From Thermomonas sp. S9 (GTDB lineage Bacteria; Pseudomonadota; Gammaproteobacteria; Xanthomonadales; Xanthomonadaceae): DNA of 64,000 nt. The translations under genes and the position numbers were made by a program. The DNA lies in the NCBI RefSeq assembly GCF_024704365.1, contig NZ_JAJDFY010000001.1, positions 62,001 to 126,000 on the forward strand. Direction: 5' to 3'. Shown here one piece after another: positions 50,120 to 60,353 of this stretch. Below the pieces are notes generated by a model. That model did no database searches. It had not been told where the DNA came from and worked only from the letters and a program-made list of their open reading frames with translations. Within the stretch, counting starts at the first letter, position 1. Each line of letters starts with the position of its first letter.

Positions 50120-51060
50120 TGGCCAAGGTTCTCATCGTCGCCGAACACCTCGGTGGCACGCTCAACCCCGCCACTGCCAAGTGCGTGAGCGCCGCGCAGG
50201 CGCTTTCGCCCGATGCCATCGACATCCTCGTGCTCGCCGCCGACCCGGCCGGCGTGGCCGCCGAGGCCGCGCAGATCGCCGGCGTGACCCGGGTGCTGAC
50301 TGTCACCCACCCTGCCAATGCGCACCCCATCGCGCAGGTGCTGGCACCGCAGATCGCCGCGCTCACCGGCGGCTACACCCACGTGTTCGGCCCCTCCACC
50401 ACCTTCGGCAAGGACCTGATGCCCTGCGTGGCCGCGCTGCTGGGCGTGAACCAGGTGTCCGACCTGATGGCGGTGGAAGGCCCCCACACCTTCAAGCGGC
50501 CGATCTACGCGGGCAACGCCATCGTCACCGTGCAGGCGCCGGCCGACCAGACCGTGGTCGCCACCGTGCGCATCGCCTCCTGGCCGGAAGCGCCGCGCGG
50601 CGGCAGCGCCGCGGTGGAAGCGGCGAGCGTGGACGTGGCGCTGCCCAGCCACACCCGCTTCGTGGGCCTGGCGGCCGGCAAGTCCGACCGCCCCGACCTG
50701 CAGTCGGCCCGCCGCGTGGTGTCCGGCGGCCGCGGTGTCGGCAGCGAGGAGAACTTCAAGGTCATCTACGCCCTGGCCGACAAGCTGGGCGCCGCGGTCG
50801 GCGCCTCGCGCGCCGCGGTGGACGCCGGCTACGTGCCGAACGAACTGCAGGTGGGCCAGACCGGCAAGATCATCGCGCCGGAGCTGTACATCGCCGTCGG
50901 CATCAGCGGCGCCATCCAGCACCTCACCGGCATCAAGGACGCCGGGACGATCGTGGCGATCAACAAGGACGCCGACGCGCCGATCTTCGAGATCGCCGAC
51001 ATCGGCCTGGTCGGCGACCTGTTCCAGGTGCTGCCGGAACTGGAAAAGGCGCTGGGGTGA
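50119..51060 (+). CDS. etfA: Electron transfer flavoprotein alpha subunit
   Basis: A 313-residue FAD-binding subunit. The FAD site is seen in [33 protein letters not shown], and [20 protein letters not shown]. Translationally coupled to etfB and followed by a hairpin. In xanthomonads etfA marks one edge of the variable LPS gene cluster, with metB at the other; here metB is 6.6 kb away. Confidence 0.96.
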   Translation: MAKVLIVAEHLGGTLNPATAKCVSAAQALSPDAIDILVLAADPAGVAAEAAQIAGVTRVLTVTHPANAHPIAQVLAPQIAALTGGYTHVFGPSTTFGKDLMPCVAALLGVNQVSDLMAVEGPHTFKRPIYAGNAIVTVQAPADQTVVATVRIASWPEAPRGGSAAVEAASVDVALPSHTRFVGLAAGKSDRPDLQSARRVVSGGRGVGSEENFKVIYALADKLGAAVGASRAAVDAGYVPNELQVGQTGKIIAPELYIAVGISGAIQHLTGIKDAGTIVAINKDADAPIFEIADIGLVGDLFQVLPELEKALG

Positions 51061-51095
51061 TCCCCCGCCGCCCGCATCCTTCGCCTGGATACGCC

Positions 51096-51119
51096 AAGGC
51101 CCGCAGCGATGCGGGCCTT
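51096..51119 (+). terminator. Hairpin after etfA
   Basis: A perfect 10-bp stem (AAGGCCCGCA / TGCGGGCCTT) with a GCGA loop, 35 bases after etfA. From here to 51311 I see no further gene or motif. Confidence 0.6.
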
Positions 51120-51311
51120 GTGCGTGATGGGGGTGCGGAAGCCGACAAGCCAGCCCCGGCCTGTCCTGAGCACCATGAACTGCCTGGTGAGGAAGCGGAT
51201 GCCCCTGGCACCTTGGCAGGCGCGGGCGAATAAGGGCATCGGCTTGCGTGGCAGGGCGGCGGGTTTACTGCCGGCCGCCGCATTGCTGCTCGCTACGGAC
51301 TATTTGGCCGT

Positions 51312-53257
51312 TTACCGCGCGGCCTTCTGGCTCGCGTTGGCCATGCGCAGCGCCAGCACCTTGGCGAAATTGCCCGGCTTGGCCAGCGCGCGTGCCAGCG
51401 CCTGCCCTTCCCGCGATTCGGCGCGGCTCAAGGTTCCCGCCAGACGGTCACGATCGGCAAGCAACTTTTTTCTCTGAAAGAATTGTCCGCCGCCGCAAGG
51501 TTGTATAGCGCATAGGCCAGCACCTTGTCCTCGTCGACACCCTGGCCGGACTCATACATCCAGCCGAGGTTGTATTGCGCGGCGGCAACCCCCTGCTCGG
51601 CCGCCTTGCGATACCACTTCGCCGCCTCGGCATCGTCCCGCACCACGCCCCGGCCGTTCGCATACATCCAGCCGAGGTTGTTTTGCGCGGCGGCCTCCCC
51701 CTGCTCGGCGGCCTTGCGATACCACTGCACCGCTTCGGTCTCATCCTGAGGCACGCCTTGGCCTTCCGCATACATCAGAGCGAGGTTGTATTGCGCGTTG
51801 GCATACCCCTGCTCGGCAGCCTTGCGATACCACTTCTCCGCCTCGGCATCGTCCCGCACCACGCCCCGGCCGAGCGCATACATCCAACCGAGATTGTTTT
51901 GCGCGGCGGCATCCCCCTGCTCGGCAGCCTTGCGATACCACTGCACCGCCTCGACATCGTCCTGCGGCACGCCCCGGCCGTTCGCATACGTCACGCCGAG
52001 GTTGGTTTGTGCGACGGCAACCCCCTGCTCGGCGGCGCGGCGCCACCACTTCGCCGCCTCGGCATAGTCCTGCGGCACGCCCAAGCCACTCGCATACATC
52101 AAACCGAGGTTGTATTGCGCGCGGGCATGCCCTTGCTCGGCGGCACGGCGCCACCACTTCACCGCCTCGGCATACTCCTGCGGCACGCCTCGGCCGTTCT
52201 CATACATCACGCCCAGGTTGAATTGCGCGACAGCATCCCCCTGCTCGGCAGCCCTGCGATACCACATCGCCGCCTCGACGTAGTCCCGCGACACACCCCG
52301 GCCGTTCGCATATCTCAAGCCGAGGTTGTATTGCGCCATGGCATCCCCCTGTTCGGCGGCCCTGCGATACCAATGCACCGCTTCGGTCTCGTCCCGCGGC
52401 ACGCTGCGGCCGTTCGCGTACATCCAACCGAGATTGTTTTGCGCGTCAATATGTCCCTGCTCGGCGGCCTTGCGGTACCACTGCACCGCTTCGGTCTCGT
52501 CCTGCGGCACGCCTTGGCCTTCCGCATACATCAGGGCGAGGTTGTATTGCGCGTTGGCATGTCCCTGCTCGGCGGCCCTGCGATACCAATGCACCGCTTC
52601 GGTCTCGTCCTGCGGCACGCCTTGGCCGCTGTCATACATCAGAGCGAGGTTGTATTGCGCGTTGGCATGTCCCTGCTCGGCGGCCTTGCGGTACCACTGC
52701 ACCGCTTCGGTCTCGTCCTGCGGCACGCCGCGGCCTTTCGCATACATCAGGGCGAGGTTGTATTGCGCGTTGGCATGTCCCTGTTCGGCCGCCTTGCGGT
52801 ACCACTGCATCGCTTCGACATCGTCCTGCGGCACGCCTCGGCCGCTGTCATACATCACGCCGAGGTTGTGTTGCGCCATCGCATATCCCTGCTCGGCGGC
52901 CTTGCGATACCACTGCACCGCCGCTACATCGTCCTGCGGCACGCCACGGCCATGCTCATACATCCAACCGAGGGTGTTTTGCCCGTCGGCATAGCCCTGC
53001 TCGGCGGACTTGCGATACCACCGCACTGCCTCGACATCGTCTTGCGGCACGCCCAGGCCGTTCTCGTACATCCAACCAAGGCTTTTCTGCGCGGCGGCAT
53101 TTCCTTGCTCTGCAAGCGGCCGCAACTCCTTGTAGGCCTTTGCGTAATCGCCCCCATAGGCGGCCACCCCTTTGTCGGAGCCCGCCATGCAGGGCAATGC
53201 GGCAACCCAGACGATGGCAAGCAAGCACAAGGCCAGTCGCTTGCAATACAAGCTCAT
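51312..53257 (-). CDS. Exported Sel1-repeat protein with 15 repeats (frame break near 51470)
   Basis: About 648 residues after repair. A signal peptide (LYCKRLALCLLAIVWVAALP, cleavage near CMA/GS) leads to 15 tandem 36-residue Sel1 (TPR-like) repeats with consensus AEQGxAxAQYNLGxMYxxGR, GVPQDxxEAVxWYRKA. As sequenced it stops at 51428 just after an A6 run (51468-51473). Seven A bases give a further helical tail (KLLADRDRLAGTLSRAES ... LRMANASQKAAR) typical of Sel1 proteins. Sel1 proteins mediate protein contacts in the periplasm or signalling. The start has GGAGAT just upstream. It lies in the LPS locus. Confidence 0.88.
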
Positions 53258-53337
53258 GTGATCTCCGTCCTTTGGCATGACCAAACCCGTTTCAAGAGCA
53301 GCCCCTTTCCGGCATCAACCCGCAGATGGAGGCAATT

Positions 53338-55548
53338 CTATTTGACCCCCAACGCCATCCACTCCCCCCGCGCCCGCGGCCGTGGGCTGGCGGCGAGGGC
53401 GAAGGCTTCGCCATCCAGGCTGAGGTTGGGGTTGTAGGCGGGGTCGTCGTCGAGCAGCGCGCCCCAGCGCTGGCGCATGAAATCGGCCTCGCGCTGCAGG
53501 CGGGCCAGGTTGTGCGGATCGGTATCCGGGCCGCGGGTGGCGGATTCGGCGTGCACCAGCTGCGCATGCGGGGTCCATACGTTGCGGTAGCCGGCGGCGC
53601 GCAGGCGCAGGCACAGGTCCACGTCGTTGAAGGCCACCGGCAGCGCTGCGTCCAGCCCGCCCACGGCATCGAACGCTTCGCGTCGCACCACCAGGCAGGC
53701 GCCGGTGACCGCGGACAGCTCGTGCGCCAGCCGCAGGCGGTCCATCGGCCCGCGGGTGTCTTGCGGCCAGCCGCACCACGGGTGCGCGGCCACGCCCCCG
53801 ATGCCCAGCAGCACGCCCGCATGCTGGATGCGTCCGTCCGGGTACAGCAGCAGCGCGCCGACCGCACCGATCCCGGGCCGCAGTGCCTCGGCCACCATCT
53901 CGCGCAGCCAGCCGGGCGCGATCACCTGGATGTCGTTGTTGATCAGGCCGAGCACGCTGCCGGACGCCTGGCGCGCGGCGAAGTTGTTGATCGCCGAATA
54001 GTTGAAGGGCGCATCGAAGCGCAGCACACGCACCCGCGCATCGCGCGCGATCGCCGCCAGGTAGTCGCGGGTCTGCGCTTCCACCGAGCCGTTGTCCACC
54101 ACCAGCACTTCCAGCGCCGGGTAATCGGTGGCGTGCAGCAGGCCCTCCACGCACGGCCGCAGCAGGTCCACGCGGTCGCGGGTGGGCACGATCAGCGAGA
54201 CCCGCGGCGGCGGCGAGGGCAGCGCGCGGCGGACGCGCAGGCGTCCGGGGGCGAGGATTTCCACCTCCGCCGCCTGTCCGGTGCGCTGCAGATGCGCCTG
54301 CACCGCGCGCCGGGCGGCCGCGGTGGCGTAGTCCTTCGCCGCCGGATCGGCGGCGCTGGAGCCGGCATGCGCGCGCCAGTGGTAGAGCACCTGCGGCACG
54401 TGTCCGATCTCGTCGCGGCGCAGGCGCTCCACGCAGCGCAGTGCCAGATCCCAGTCCTGGCTGCCATCCACGCCGGGCGCGACGCCACCGACCTCGCGCA
54501 GCAGGTCGGCGCGGTACATCGCCAGATGGCCGATGCAGTTCTGTCCGAGCAACAGGGTGTGATTGAAATCGGGCTTGAAATAGGGGTCGCAGCGGCGGTC
54601 GGCGGCGTCGAGCTTGTCCTCGTCCGAATACAGCATCCGCCAGCGCGGATGCGCCAGCGCGGCGCGTACCATCTCCAGCAGCGCGTGCGGTGCCAGCAGG
54701 TCATCGTGGTCGAGCAGCGCCACCCACTCGCCGCGCGCCAGCGCCAACGCGTCGTTGCTGGCCGCGGCGATGTGGCCGTTGCGCGCGCGGTACACGGCGC
54801 GGATGCGGCCATCGCGCCGGCCATAGTCCTCGATCAGCGCGCGCACCTGCGGCGAAGGCGAGGCATCGTCGGCGATGCACAGCTCCCAATCCGGATAGGC
54901 CTGCGCCAGCACGCTGTCGAGGCAGGCGCGCAGCCAGTCCAGCGGCGGGTCGTACACCGGCAGCAGGATCGACACCCGCGGCCGCGCCGGCAGCGCCGCG
55001 AGCCTGCGCGCGCGCGCCGCGGGCTGCGCGTGCGGATCGAGCGCGCGCGCCAGCAGCCAGGCGGCATAGGGATCGGGCGGCGCGCCCAGGCGCTGCCGGT
55101 ACTGCGCATAGGCCCAGTCGCCGGCCGCGCGCAGGCCGCGCGGCAATCGCAGCAGGGTGCCAGCGGCCAGCCGGAGCGCGGCACCACGCCCGACGTGGTG
55201 GGCCAGGTCCACCAGCATCGCCGCCAGCGCGCGGCGCTTGCCGATCCGGCGCAGCCGCACCTGCGCGCGCACGCCGGCATCCGCGTGCCCAGGTATGCCC
55301 AGGCGCAGCGCATGGGTGTCCATCCGCAGCCGCACCAGCGCCTGCACGCGGGCGTCGGCGTGCACCGGCGGCAGGCTCACGCAGGCTTCGTCCGCGCACG
55401 GCGGCCCAGCGTCCTCGACCAGCAGACACAGCCGCAGCCCGGCCACGGACGCCCCGTGCAGGCGCGCCTGCAACCGGTACCAGCCGCCCTCGAACAGGCC
55501 GCACGCCGGCACCGGCACGTCCAACGGCAGCGGTCCGGCCTCAGCCAT
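53338..55548 (-). CDS. Large two-domain glycosyltransferase (GT2), O-antigen type
   Basis: A 736-residue protein. A lead-in of about 200 residues without clear motif precedes two GT-A domains. Domain 1: VSILLPVYDPPLDWLRACLD, IADDASPSPQ, VALLDHDDLLAPHALL (metal-binding DHDD) and LYSDEDKLD. Domain 2: VSLIVPTRDRVDLLRPCVEG, VVDNGSVEAQT, GLINNDIQVIAPGWL. Two-domain GT2 enzymes of this build add repeating sugars to polysaccharides exported by Wzm/Wzt. The start overlaps the end of wzt by 8 bases, so it belongs to the same operon. It may make most of the O-chain by itself; sugars are unknown. Confidence 0.88.
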   Translation of the reverse strand: MAEAGPLPLDVPVPACGLFEGGWYRLQARLHGASVAGLRLCLLVEDAGPPCADEACVSLPPVHADARVQALVRLRMDTHALRLGIPGHADAGVRAQVRLRRIGKRRALAAMLVDLAHHVGRGAALRLAAGTLLRLPRGLRAAGDWAYAQYRQRLGAPPDPYAAWLLARALDPHAQPAARARRLAALPARPRVSILLPVYDPPLDWLRACLDSVLAQAYPDWELCIADDASPSPQVRALIEDYGRRDGRIRAVYRARNGHIAAASNDALALARGEWVALLDHDDLLAPHALLEMVRAALAHPRWRMLYSDEDKLDAADRRCDPYFKPDFNHTLLLGQNCIGHLAMYRADLLREVGGVAPGVDGSQDWDLALRCVERLRRDEIGHVPQVLYHWRAHAGSSAADPAAKDYATAAARRAVQAHLQRTGQAAEVEILAPGRLRVRRALPSPPPRVSLIVPTRDRVDLLRPCVEGLLHATDYPALEVLVVDNGSVEAQTRDYLAAIARDARVRVLRFDAPFNYSAINNFAARQASGSVLGLINNDIQVIAPGWLREMVAEALRPGIGAVGALLLYPDGRIQHAGVLLGIGGVAAHPWCGWPQDTRGPMDRLRLAHELSAVTGACLVVRREAFDAVGGLDAALPVAFNDVDLCLRLRAAGYRNVWTPHAQLVHAESATRGPDTDPHNLARLQREADFMRQRWGALLDDDPAYNPNLSLDGEAFALAASPRPRARGEWMALGVK

Positions 55549-56872
55549 CCAGCGGCTCCAGCGCAATGTCCAGCATCGGCAATCCGAGCATGCCGGTCGG
55601 CAGGCCCTGCCCCTCGGCGTGCAGCGCCAGCGCCGCGTGCGACCACCACTGCACGATGTGCTCGGCCTGGGTGCCGCGCGCCAGGCCGATCGCGAACGCA
55701 TAGTCGCCGGCCTGCAGGCGCGGCATGCGGAAAGTGAAGCGCGCGCGGTAGCGTGCGCCCGCCGGCACGTGCAACGGCGCCCCGGCGGTGGTGAGGTAGG
55801 TGTTGTCGCCGAACAGCAGCTGGCCCAGGCGGTCCTTCAGGTAGAAGCCAATGATCGGCGCGGCGGTCGGCGCCAGCGCCTCGGCCACGATCTCCAGGGT
55901 CACCCGCTCGCCGCCCACCACGGTGGCCAGGCGGCGGCCCTGCGCATCGCGCAGGGCGACATCGCACAGGCGCGCGCTGCCCTCGCCGAAGCCGGCATCG
56001 CGCGCCGGGTCGAACACCGGCACCTGGATGTCGTTGCGCAGCGCGCTGCGCAGCAGCAGCTCCTCGCGCACGTCGCACTCCGTCGCGACCTGCGCGCTGC
56101 TGGCCGCTGCCGGGCGCGGGCGGCCTTCCGGCGCACCCTCGCGCGCGGCGATCTGCGATTCCAGATACGCCTCCCCGACCTCGCGCGCCGGCCCGTCCAT
56201 GCGCAGCCGTCCCTGCTCCAGCCACAGCGCGCGGGCGCACAGCGCGCTAACCGCCGCGGTGTCGTGGCTGACCAGCAGCAGCGTGCCGCGCTGCTGGAAC
56301 TCGCGCAGAAAGCGCATGCACTTCTGGGCGAAGAACACGTCGCCCACGGCCAGCGCCTCGTCGATCAGCAGGATGTCGGCATCCACGTGCGCCAGCACCG
56401 CGAACGCCAGCCGCACCAGCATGCCGCTGGAATAGGTGCGCACCGGCTGCTGCGCGAACGCGCCGATGTCGGCGAACGCCAGGATGTCGGGCAGGCGCCG
56501 TTCGATCTGGGCATGGCTCAGGCCGTGCAGCGCGGCATTGAGCATCGCGTTCTCGACCCCGGTGAACTCCGGGTTGAAGCCGCTGCCCAGCTCCAGCAGG
56601 GCCGCCACCCGGCCCTGCACCCGCAGCGTCCCGGTGGTCGGCGCCAGGGTGCCGGCCAGCAATTGCAGCAGGGTGGACTTGCCGGAGCCGTTGCGGCCGA
56701 TGATGCCCACCGACTCGCCGCCGCGCACCTGCAGATCCAGCTCGCGCAGCGCCCAGAACGCCTGCCCGCGCGCGCGTCCGTCCAGCAGTTCGAGCAGGCG
56801 CTGCCAGGGCCTGGCGTAGGCGGCATAGCGCTTGCCGATGCCGTGCGCGGCGATCGCCCACTCACAGGACAT
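55541..56872 (-). CDS. wzt: O-antigen ABC exporter ATPase Wzt with C-terminal carbohydrate-binding domain
   Basis: A 443-residue protein. The ATPase half has Walker A GRNGSGKSTLL, signature TYSSGMLVRLAF and Walker B ILLIDEALAVGD. The C-terminal half (about 270-440: RLCDVALRDAQGRRLATVVG, IIGFYLKDRLGQLLFGDNTY) is the Wzt-type beta-sandwich that recognises the non-reducing end of the finished chain. This implies export of a capped, chain-length-defined polysaccharide. The ATG (MSCEWAIAAHGIGKRY) overlaps wzm by 11 bases. Confidence 0.92.
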   Translation of the reverse strand: MSCEWAIAAHGIGKRYAAYARPWQRLLELLDGRARGQAFWALRELDLQVRGGESVGIIGRNGSGKSTLLQLLAGTLAPTTGTLRVQGRVAALLELGSGFNPEFTGVENAMLNAALHGLSHAQIERRLPDILAFADIGAFAQQPVRTYSSGMLVRLAFAVLAHVDADILLIDEALAVGDVFFAQKCMRFLREFQQRGTLLLVSHDTAAVSALCARALWLEQGRLRMDGPAREVGEAYLESQIAAREGAPEGRPRPAAASSAQVATECDVREELLLRSALRNDIQVPVFDPARDAGFGEGSARLCDVALRDAQGRRLATVVGGERVTLEIVAEALAPTAAPIIGFYLKDRLGQLLFGDNTYLTTAGAPLHVPAGARYRARFTFRMPRLQAGDYAFAIGLARGTQAEHIVQWWSHAALALHAEGQGLPTGMLGLPMLDIALEPLDG

Positions 56873-57668
56873 CGGCAAACCCCGCCTGCAGGCGCCGGAA
56901 CAGCGCCTGCGCCAGCAGCGCGAACAGCAGCGCCAGCAGCGCATACCCTGCCAGCTGCGGCCACTGCGGCCACTGCCCGAGGAACAGCACGCGCCGCAGC
57001 TGGTCGATCAGGGTGGTGAGCGGATTGGCCAGGAACAGCCAGCGCCAGCCGGCCGGCACCGCCGCGGGCGGCACCAGCGCCGACGACAGCAGCAGCGCGG
57101 CGGTGGCCAGCGGCGCCACCAGCTGGCCGAGATCGCGCAGGTACACGCCGAGCGCGCCCAGGCTCCACAGCAGGCCCAGCAGCAGCGGCAGCAGCGGCAG
57201 CAGCACCAGCGGCAGCGCCAGCAGGGTGGGCGGCAGGCCGCCGCGCCGCAGCGCCAGCGCCAGCAGCAGCACCAGCAGGTTCATCGCCAGATGGAACAGC
57301 GCCGAGGCCAGCACCGGCCAGGCCAGCAGCGCCAGCGGAAAGCGCACCCGGGTGACATAGTTGGGCTGCGCGGTCACCAGCGCGGGCGCGCGCGCCAGGC
57401 ATTCGGCGAACGCCGCGTGCACCGCCAGCCCCGCAAATACCCACAGCGCGAACTCGCCCAGACCGTGCAACCCCGGCCACTGGGCGCGCGCCAGGTGGCC
57501 GAAGGCCAGGGTGTACACCAGCAGCATCAGCAGCGGCGTGGCCAGCGCCCACAGCGCGCCCAGCCCGGTGCCGCGGTACTTGCCGGCCAGCTCGCGCCGG
57601 ATCAACTCCCAGACCAGCGTGCGCTGGTCGGCGCGCACCGGCAGCAGCGCCTTCAGCCCACCGCGCAT
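56862..57668 (-). CDS. wzm: O-antigen ABC exporter permease Wzm
   Basis: A 268-residue ABC-2 type permease with six hydrophobic helices and the cytoplasmic start DQRTLVWELIRRELAGKYRG; LGALWALATPLLMLLVYTLA and YLRDLGQLVAPLATAALLLS are typical. With Wzt it moves a lipid-linked polysaccharide to the periplasm. It begins 18 bases after the metB stop, so the LPS genes may be read through from the metB transcript. Confidence 0.92.
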   Translation of the reverse strand: MRGGLKALLPVRADQRTLVWELIRRELAGKYRGTGLGALWALATPLLMLLVYTLAFGHLARAQWPGLHGLGEFALWVFAGLAVHAAFAECLARAPALVTAQPNYVTRVRFPLALLAWPVLASALFHLAMNLLVLLLALALRRGGLPPTLLALPLVLLPLLPLLLGLLWSLGALGVYLRDLGQLVAPLATAALLLSSALVPPAAVPAGWRWLFLANPLTTLIDQLRRVLFLGQWPQWPQLAGYALLALLFALLAQALFRRLQAGFADVL

Positions 57669-57686
57669 GCGCCGGCCCCGGGGCGC

Positions 57687-58850
57687 TCATCCGGCCAGCG
57701 CCTGCGCCAGATCGGCACGCAGGTCGGCGGCATCCTCGACCCCGACGCTCAGCCGCAGCAGGGCATCGTCGATCCCGAGCTGCGCGCGCCGCGCGGGCGG
57801 GATCGAGGCGTGGGTCATCAGCGCCGGATGGTTCACCAGCGACTCCACCCCGCCGAGCGACTCGGCCAGGGTGAACAGCTGCAGCCGCTCGCACACGCGC
57901 CTGGCCGCGTCGAAGCCGCCCTTGAGGCGGATCGACAGCATCCCGCCGAAGCCGGCCATCTGGCGCGCGGCCAGCGCATGGTGCGGATGCGACGGCAGGC
58001 CGGGATAGATCACTTCCGCCACCGCATCGTGCGTCTGCAACCACTGCGCCAGTGCCAGCGCGTTATCGCAGTGCGCGCGCATGCGCAGGTGCAGGGTCTT
58101 CAGCCCGCGCAGGGCGAGGAAGCTGTCGAACGGCCCCTGCACCGCGCCCACCGAGTTCTGCAGGAACGCCAGCTGCTCGCCCAGCCCGGCGTCGTCGCCG
58201 ACCACCAGCACGCCGCCGACCATGTCGGAATGGCCGTTGAGGTACTTGGTCGCCGAATGCATGACGATGTCCGCGCCGAGCGCCAGCGGGCGCTGCAGGA
58301 TCGGCGAGGCGAAGGTGTTGTCGACCGCGACCAGCAGGCCGTGCTTCTTGGCGATGGCCGCGATCGCGGCGATGTCCACGATCTTCAGCAGCGGGTTGGT
58401 GGGGGTCTCGATCCACACCAGCTTCGTGTCCGGCGTGATCGCCGCCGCCAGCGCCTCGGGGTCGGTGAGATCGACATAGCTGAACTTGAGGCCGGCGCTG
58501 CGCCGGCGCACGCGCTCGAACAGGCGGTAGCTGCCGCCGTAGAGATCGTCCATCGCGATCACGTGGTCGCCGTGATCGAGCAGCTCCAGCAAGGTGGACA
58601 GCGCCGCCAGCCCGGAGGCGAAGGCGAAGCCGCGGCGGCCACCCTCCAGCGCCGCCACGCAGCGCTCGTAGGCGAAGCGGGTGGGGTTGTGGGTGCGCGA
58701 GTATTCGAAGCCCTGGTGCACGCCCGGGCTGGACTGCGCATAGGTGCTGGTGGCGTAGATCGGCGGCATCACCGCGCCGGTGGACGGGTCCGGGGCCTGG
58801 CCGCCGTGGATCGCCAGCGTGCCGGGGGCAAGGGTGGAGTGGTCAGTCAT
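57687..58850 (-). CDS. metB: Cystathionine gamma-synthase/lyase family PLP enzyme
   Basis: A 387-residue enzyme of the Cys/Met metabolism PLP family. The PLP lysine is in HSATKYLNGHSD; the start IHGGQAPDPSTGAVMPPIYA, YSRTHNPTRFAYE and the SLGGVESLVNHPALMTHASI segment are standard. Sequence alone does not separate gamma-synthase (metB) from gamma-lyase. The upstream partner is cystathionine beta-synthase, which favours reverse transsulfuration (lyase). The xanthomonad LPS locus is conventionally said to abut metB, so I use that symbol. Confidence 0.88.
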   Translation of the reverse strand: MTDHSTLAPGTLAIHGGQAPDPSTGAVMPPIYATSTYAQSSPGVHQGFEYSRTHNPTRFAYERCVAALEGGRRGFAFASGLAALSTLLELLDHGDHVIAMDDLYGGSYRLFERVRRRSAGLKFSYVDLTDPEALAAAITPDTKLVWIETPTNPLLKIVDIAAIAAIAKKHGLLVAVDNTFASPILQRPLALGADIVMHSATKYLNGHSDMVGGVLVVGDDAGLGEQLAFLQNSVGAVQGPFDSFLALRGLKTLHLRMRAHCDNALALAQWLQTHDAVAEVIYPGLPSHPHHALAARQMAGFGGMLSIRLKGGFDAARRVCERLQLFTLAESLGGVESLVNHPALMTHASIPPARRAQLGIDDALLRLSVGVEDAADLRADLAQALAG

Positions 58851-58889
58851 GGGATATCCGGTCGAATCCTGGGAACAAGCGGGGCCTCC

Positions 58890-58908
58890 GCGCCGCGACG
58901 TGCGGCGC
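58890..58908. other. Small hairpin between cystathionine beta-synthase and metB
   Basis: A perfect 7-bp stem (GCGCCGC / GCGGCGC) with a 5-base loop in the 64-base gap of the two genes; it could lower readthrough or protect mRNA. Confidence 0.4.
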
Positions 58909-58914
58909 CATGCT

Positions 58915-60292
58915 TCACTGCACCCGGCGGCGCAGGTAATTGAGCAGGTCGATGCGGGTGATCAGACCGAGGAAGGTCTCGTCGTCCATCACGATCGCCA
59001 CATGCCCGCGGTCGAACACCGGCAGCAGCGCCTCCACCGGCGCGCGCACGTCGACCAGGTCGAGCTTGCTGACCATCGCGCTGGCCACCGGGTCGCGGAA
59101 GCGCGCCTCGTCGCCATACACGTGCAGCAGCAGGTCGGATTCGTCCACGATGCCGACGATGCGCTCGCCCTCCAGCACCGGCAGCTGGCTGACGTCGTAC
59201 AGCTTCATGCGCTGCCAGGCGGTGAGCAGCAGGTCGTGCGGGCCGACCACGACGGTGTCGCGCTGCGCGAACGGGCGCAGGATCAGATCGCGCAGATCGC
59301 CGTGCGCGGTGCGCTCCAGGAAGCCGTTGTCCAGCATCCAGTAATCGTTGTACATCTTCGACAGATAGCGGTTGCCGGTATCGCAGACGAAGGTCAGCAC
59401 GTTCTTCGGCGTGGCCTGTGCGCGGCAGTAGCGCAGCGCCGCGGCCAGCAGGGTGCCGCTGGACGAACCGCCCAGCACGCCCTCCTTCTCCAACAGCTCG
59501 CGCGCGGCCAGGAAACTGTCCTTGTCGCTCACCGCGTAGGCCTTCTTGACCCGGGTGAAGTCCGAGATCGGCGGCAGGAAATCCTCGCCGATGCCCTCCA
59601 CCATCCAGCTGCCCGACTTGTCACTGAGGGTGCCGCGGTTGATGTATTCCTCCAGGATCGAGCCGACCGGGTCGGCCAGCACCAGCTCGGTGTGCGGCGA
59701 GTGCTGCGCGAAGCAGCGCGACAGCCCGGTCATGGTGCCGGCGCTGCCGCAGCCGAACACGATGGCGTCCAGCCCGCCGACTTCCGCCATCTGGCGCAGG
59801 ATCTCCGGCCCGGTGCCCAGCTCGTGCGCGGCCGGGTTGTCGGGATTGCCGAACTGGTTGATGAAGTAGGCGCCCGGGGTCTCGGCGGCGATCCGCGCGG
59901 CCAGGTCCTGGTAGTAATCGGGATGGCCCTTGGCGACGTCGCTGCGGGTCAGGATCACCTGCGCGCCCATCGCCTTGAGGTTGAAGATCTTCTCGCGCGA
60001 CATCTTGTCGGGCACGACCAGGATCAGCTTGTAGCCCTTCTGCTGCGCGGCCAGCGCCAGGCCGATGCCGGTATTGCCGGCGGTGCCTTCGACCAGGGTT
60101 GCGCCGGGCTGGATGTCGCCGCGTTTTTCCGCGGCCTCGATCATGGCCATGCCGATGCGGTCCTTGATCGAGCCGCCCGGGTTCTGGCTTTCCAGCTTCA
60201 GATACAGCGTGCAGGGGCCGGTATCGAGCCGGCGGACGCGGACGATCGGGGTATCACCGATCAGGCTCGAGAACGGAATCGTGGATGGCCAT
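58915..60292 (-). CDS. Cystathionine beta-synthase (frame break near 60268)
   Basis: About 458 residues. The PLP domain of the O-acetylserine sulfhydrylase fold has NPGGSIKDRIG with the Schiff-base lysine, VEGTAGNTGIGLA, and GCGSAGTMTGL. Two CBS domains follow (about 330-455: FAQRDTVVVGPHDLLLTAWQ, HVAIVMDDETFLGLI). It condenses serine with homocysteine. The first codons are in another frame: ATG at 60292 reads MAIHDSVL, then one extra base near 60265-60270 must be removed to reach SLIGDTPIVRVRRLD. Followed by metB. Confidence 0.9.
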
Positions 60293-60320
60293 GGGGCGCC
60301 TGCGTGCGGAGCAGGCCCGG

Positions 60321-60326
60321 ATTCTA
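60321..60326 (-). promoter_or_regulatory. Candidate extended -10 of the cystathionine beta-synthase operon
   Basis: TAGAAT preceded by TGC (extended form) on the minus strand, 28 bases before the ATG at 60292. No -35 match. Confidence 0.45.
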
Positions 60327-60353
60327 GCAGCGGCTCCCGTCTGGCCCGGGTGG

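Noticed and set aside
51575-53437. A 620-codon open frame on the plus strand opposite the Sel1 gene
   Set aside because: The repeat period (108 bases) is a multiple of three, so an antisense frame free of stops in one repeat is free in all. The peptide has no domain, no ribosome-binding site and mirrors the repeat.
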